Positions 22,088 to 24,527 of a stretch of DNA of 24,527 nucleotides are shown in pieces. Positions within the stretch are counted from its first letter, which is position 1. Every line of letters begins with the position of its first letter. A model generated the notes under the pieces. The model searched no databases and had not been told where the DNA came from. It saw only the letters and a program-made list of their open reading frames with translations. Made by a program: the position numbers and the translations under genes. This DNA comes from CAZWVA01 sp964636885 (GTDB lineage Bacteria > Desulfobacterota_D > UBA1144 > Nemesobacterales > CSP1-2), in NCBI GenBank assembly GCA_964636885.1, contig CAZWVA010000042.1, positions 1-24,527 of the forward strand, given 5' to 3'.

Positions 22088-23374
22088 ATGTTAAACTGTA
22101 AAAATATGAGAAACGGCAGATTTTGGGCAATCCTAATACTGGGTTCTCTAACGCTTTTAGCCTTTATTTTTCTATTATGGGAACTCATCGAGAAGAACTT
22201 TTTTAAGGATTTAGACTATAAAACCCTTCATTTTTTGTATATTACTCGTGGGATCATCGTCTCTTTTATTCTCGCTACTTGGGCGATTTGGTTTATATGG
22301 AGAGAAAAGCTCAGGCACCGAGAATGGATTGATAAGATTATAAATAACTCTACCGATGCGATATTGGTTTATGATAGATACGGTAAGATAATCGCCTTCA
22401 ACAAAGCGGCAGAAAGCCTATTTTGTAGCAATAGAAAAGAACTCAAAAGCATCTGGGATACCATACCTCTAGAGAATAAGACCGATTTTTCAAAAAAGCT
22501 TGAATATGTAGAAAGAGGAGGTAAGTTGAGAAACTACGAGACGGAGAAGGTGTTAGAAGACGGCGCAAAGATCCCCGTAAGTTTAGGGCTTGTATATATC
22601 GATGAAGAGGGGAGATTCGTTGAAACAATAAGGGATACGAGAGAAAGCGTAATGTTAAGAAATAGAATAATAGACCTTGAAAAGGCTCAGATTTTTGGGA
22701 AAATGGCACAAGGTATCGCCCATCATATGGGAACTCCTCTTGCATCGATGCTTCTTAAGGTTCAGATGCTTAAGGAGGACATATCAGAAGGTACAAGGTG
22801 TTCTGAGTGCCTGGAGAAGCTCACTTCAATCGAGAGACAGATCTTTTATAGTCAAAAGATAATTCAGAGACTAATTGGGTTTGCGAGAAGACCGGAAAAT
22901 AAGAGATACCCTGAAAGCGTTTCATCCCTTCTCGAGGAGGGGACGGAGATGATAAAACCCCTTCTTAAGAAGCAGGGTATCGAGCTTGAACTATACCCAG
23001 GTGAAGAGGATCTAAAGACCTTGATTGATAAAAACCTACTTGGCCTTGTACTTACAGACATAATGATGAATGCGATAGACGCAATGCCTCAAGGGGGAAG
23101 GCTCTCTATAACCGCTTCTAAGAACCTAGGGAAATGGGTAGAAATAACAATAACCGATACGGGGATAGGGATTCCCAGAAATATACTTCCATTTGTTTTC
23201 GATCCGTTTTTTACAACTAAGCCCGCTGGAAAGGGAACTGGATTAGGGCTATCAGTGGCTAAGATGATCATTCAAGACCATAACGGAGAGATCGGTATAG
23301 AAAGCGTAGAGGGTAAAGGGACAAGCGTTTTGATAAGGCTTCCGATTTATAAGGGGAGAGAAGCAAGTGCATAA
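22088..23374 (+). CDS. Membrane sensor histidine kinase with PAS domain
   Basis: A 428-residue kinase. Two membrane helices (about 12-32 and 52-71) enclose a short periplasmic loop of some 20 residues, too small for a classical sensor domain. Residues about 80-190 are a PAS domain (IINNSTDAILVYDRYGKIIAFNKAAE), so sensing may be intramembrane or cytoplasmic. The H-box GKMAQGIAHHMGTPLASML carries the likely phosphorylated His212. The ATPase domain (about 275-420) shows N-box MMNAIDAMP, G1 DTGIGIP, F-box FDPFFTTK and G2 GKGTGLGLS. Cys238 and Cys241 form a CxxC in the dimerisation domain. NtrB/NtrY-type kinases of this form usually pair with a sigma54 response regulator, which is absent downstream. 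No good ribosome binding site precedes the ATG. Confidence 0.9.
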   Translation: MLNCKNMRNGRFWAILILGSLTLLAFIFLLWELIEKNFFKDLDYKTLHFLYITRGIIVSFILATWAIWFIWREKLRHREWIDKIINNSTDAILVYDRYGKIIAFNKAAESLFCSNRKELKSIWDTIPLENKTDFSKKLEYVERGGKLRNYETEKVLEDGAKIPVSLGLVYIDEEGRFVETIRDTRESVMLRNRIIDLEKAQIFGKMAQGIAHHMGTPLASMLLKVQMLKEDISEGTRCSECLEKLTSIERQIFYSQKIIQRLIGFARRPENKRYPESVSSLLEEGTEMIKPLLKKQGIELELYPGEEDLKTLIDKNLLGLVLTDIMMNAIDAMPQGGRLSITASKNLGKWVEITITDTGIGIPRNILPFVFDPFFTTKPAGKGTGLGLSVAKMIIQDHNGEIGIESVEGKGTSVLIRLPIYKGREASA

Positions 23375-23462
23375 ATTTAGCCACTACCGCGGTAACCGTT
23401 TTTCTTTCATGGTTAGCCTCATCTATGCCTCCCGTTATCTGTCTAAGGGAAGCCTATTTTGA
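23353..23462 (+). other. Strong ribosome binding site and coupled GTG followed by a 31-codon frame; possible lost response regulator start
   Basis: The last codons of the kinase contain AAGGGGAGAG followed eight bases later by GTG (23367), which overlaps the kinase stop. This is the usual arrangement for a coupled response regulator. The frame opens GTG CAT AAA but then encodes only 31 residues and stops at 23460-23462, with no receiver-domain sequence. It may be a truncated gene start left by a rearrangement, or chance. Confidence 0.35.
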
Positions 23463-23481
23463 ATAGATTCTTAGATGAGGC
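23416..23481. repeat. 10-base perfect inverted repeat with nested hairpin, in the 348-base gap after the kinase
   Basis: GCCTCATCTA at 23416-23425 is repeated inverted as TAGATGAGGC at 23472-23481, 46 bases apart. Inside lies CTATT-TTG-AATAG (23454-23466). A 10-base palindrome TACCGCGGTA stands at 23385-23394. The gap 23375-23722 otherwise holds only the promoter at 23527-23555 and short frames without support. The arms could be a terminator remnant or the trace of a small mobile element. Confidence 0.4.
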
Positions 23482-23526
23482 AACAATCACTCTTCATATA
23501 GATTTCTGATAAGGCAATTCGGGGAG

Positions 23527-23555
23527 TTGACACTATGAGGCCGTGGTTGTATTAT
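23527..23555 (+). promoter_or_regulatory. sigma70-like promoter for the TIR-TPR gene
   Basis: A perfect TTGACA (23527-23532) and TATTAT (23550-23555) are separated by exactly 17 bases. The start codon at 23723 lies about 160 bases beyond, leaving a long leader. It indicates that the TIR gene is transcribed independently of the kinase. Confidence 0.55.
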
Positions 23556-23722
23556 ATGGCCAATCCGGACGGTTTGAGGCGTTCATGAATCACTCACTTT
23601 CCGATAAAACGTTTAATCACATACCAATTAAGAACTACATAGATTCTTTTAGTTGTCGATTTTTAAGGGTTCTAAATCCAACGATCTGAAGTTAGACCTT
23701 CGGATACGGGGAAGAGTGGCAC

Positions 23723-24527
23723 ATGAGCTACATCTTCATTAGCCACGCTGAAGAAGATAAAAGCATCGCACTCGAGATCGCAAATAGCCTGGAAGTGGCA
23801 GGTTATACGACGTGGTATTATGAGCGTGACAGTCTTCCCGGCCCCTCTTATCTAGACCAAGTCCTTGAAGCGATTAAGGAATCCAAGGCCGTTGTCCTCG
23901 TTATATCTCGGGATTCAATCGGTTCTGACCAAGTTGAGGCGGAGGTCGTGGAGGCATTTGAATCCAGAAAGCCCTTTGTTCCGGTCCTAAAGGATATCAC
24001 ATATGCCGAGTTTCAGAAGCGTAAGCCCCGATTAAAGACCGCATTGCGTGCTACTGCGGCTTTAGAAATCCCATCAGAAGGGTTTTCTGCTGTTCTCCCC
24101 CGCATAATAAGGGGACTTAAGGCCTTGGGGATCGAGCCAACCAGTGAGCCAGTGCCGCCACCTCCTCCCCCGGAAGACCCAGCCATAGTGGAGCTAACTA
24201 AAAAGATCCATCAGGATCCCAAAAATCCACTTCTCTATAACGAGCGGGGCAACACCTACTATAACAAGGGCGAATACGATCGGGCTATCTTCGACTACAC
24301 GAAGGCCATACAACTCAATCCGAAAGACCCCGTTGTATATGACAACCGCGGCTTGGCCTACCGAAGAAAAGGCGAATATGACCGGGCCATTTCAGACTAC
24401 ACAGAGGCTATACAACTCAATCCGAAAGACTCGATTGTTCATAACCACAGGGGTATCGCTTATTACAATAAAGGCGAGTATGACAAGGCCATTTCAGACT
24501 ACACAGAGGCCATACAACTCAATCCAA
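23723..24527 (+). CDS. TIR-domain protein with proline linker and TPR repeats (3' end outside window)
   Basis: An open frame of 268 codons from ATG 23723 to the window edge without a stop, so the gene is partial. Residues about 1-130 are a TIR domain: MSYIFISHAEEDKSIALEIANSL, then GYTTWYYERDSLPGPSYLDQVLEAIKESKAVVLVIS, and S-x-x-V-x-x-E with Glu74, aligned with the catalytic Glu of NADase TIR domains. A PVPPPPPPEDP linker (about 145-156) leads to at least three 34-residue TPR units, each with YYNKGEYD.AI.DYT.AIQLNP. TIR domains of this kind in bacteria cleave NAD or make signalling nucleotides, often in antiphage defence (Thoeris-like, TIR-TPR). Weak upstream site GGGGAAGAG. Sequence style (C/G-rich third positions in the linker and repeats) differs from the kinase upstream, suggesting acquisition. 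Confidence 0.85.
   Translation, partial: MSYIFISHAEEDKSIALEIANSLEVAGYTTWYYERDSLPGPSYLDQVLEAIKESKAVVLVISRDSIGSDQVEAEVVEAFESRKPFVPVLKDITYAEFQKRKPRLKTALRATAALEIPSEGFSAVLPRIIRGLKALGIEPTSEPVPPPPPPEDPAIVELTKKIHQDPKNPLLYNERGNTYYNKGEYDRAIFDYTKAIQLNPKDPVVYDNRGLAYRRKGEYDRAISDYTEAIQLNPKDSIVHNHRGIAYYNKGEYDKAISDYTEAIQLNP
24212..24527 (+). repeat. 102-base tandem DNA repeat encoding TPR units
   Basis: The string CTCAATCC recurs at 24314, 24416 and 24518, exactly 102 bases (34 codons) apart, with a diverged first unit from 24212. The second half of each unit (from the AAAGGCGA.TATGAC segment to ATACAACTC) is nearly identical at DNA level, while the first half diverges. The array continues past the window end. 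Such identity suggests recent unit duplication or gene conversion. Confidence 0.8.

Noticed and set aside
23585..23689. A 34-codon plus-strand frame in the TIR leader
   Set aside because: No ribosome binding site and no recognisable similarity; may be chance in AT-rich DNA.
23717..23722. TGGCAC resembling a sigma54 -24 element before the TIR gene
   Set aside because: No matching TTGC -12 element at the right distance, and it lies directly on the start codon.
1..24527. CRISPR array, tRNA, rRNA, transposase
   Set aside because: No regularly spaced short repeats with unique spacers, no cloverleaf-like segment and no transposase or integrase motif were seen on either strand. The only tandem repeats are the in-frame TPR units.

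Overview
The window reads as chromosomal DNA of a Gram-negative bacterium. It carries an ADP-heptose (LPS core) enzyme, a lipoprotein, an outer-membrane barrel and a Tat-exported enzyme. Arg is written mostly AGA/AGG and Ile often ATA, and a TrmI-type tRNA m1A58 methyltransferase is present; both are frequent in thermophiles. The gene mix resembles Desulfobacterota or Nitrospirota-like lineages, but this placement is an inference, not a measurement.

Layout. (1) Bases 1-1159, plus strand: the tail of a CbpA-type DnaJ co-chaperone, a translationally coupled MerR/CbpM-like partner and a DUF1844 protein. (2) Bases 1173-3470: a CpsB-like phosphatase on the minus strand, then hldE on the plus strand behind a good promoter. 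(3) Bases 3477-7033, minus strand: a coiled-coil protein, a TPR lipoprotein, a PfkB kinase coupled to methylthioadenosine phosphorylase, and a GldG/IFT52-like solo protein. (4) Bases 7398-10104, minus strand: three genes coupled by ATGA overlaps (bacterial eRF1-like protein, membrane-anchored nuclease plus OB-fold, rsmG). (5) Bases 10181-13467, minus strand: MFS transporter, trmI, truD.

(6) Bases 13558-23374, plus strand, is the metabolic centrepiece. A sigma70-like promoter with candidate operator repeats leads into an Rrf2-type regulator with three cluster-type cysteines. It is followed by a Tat-exported molybdopterin catalytic subunit of the NarG/NxrA class (1154 aa), a four-cluster iron-sulfur beta subunit, a heme-b gamma subunit of the ethylbenzene-dehydrogenase type, a TorD-like chaperone, an outer-membrane porin and a PAS sensor histidine kinase. 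Together they describe a periplasmic class II DMSO-reductase-family oxidoreductase that resembles nitrite oxidoreductase and periplasmic nitrate reductase relatives. It has its own regulator, assembly factor and probably its own outer-membrane channel. Its substrate cannot be read from the sequence.

(7) Bases 23375-24527: the kinase ends on a strong ribosome binding site and an overlapping GTG where a response regulator would be expected, but that frame stops after 31 codons. A non-coding stretch with an inverted repeat and a new promoter then leads to an unterminated TIR-domain plus TPR-repeat gene that runs off the window. This looks like a rearranged boundary with an accessory, probably immunity-type, gene.
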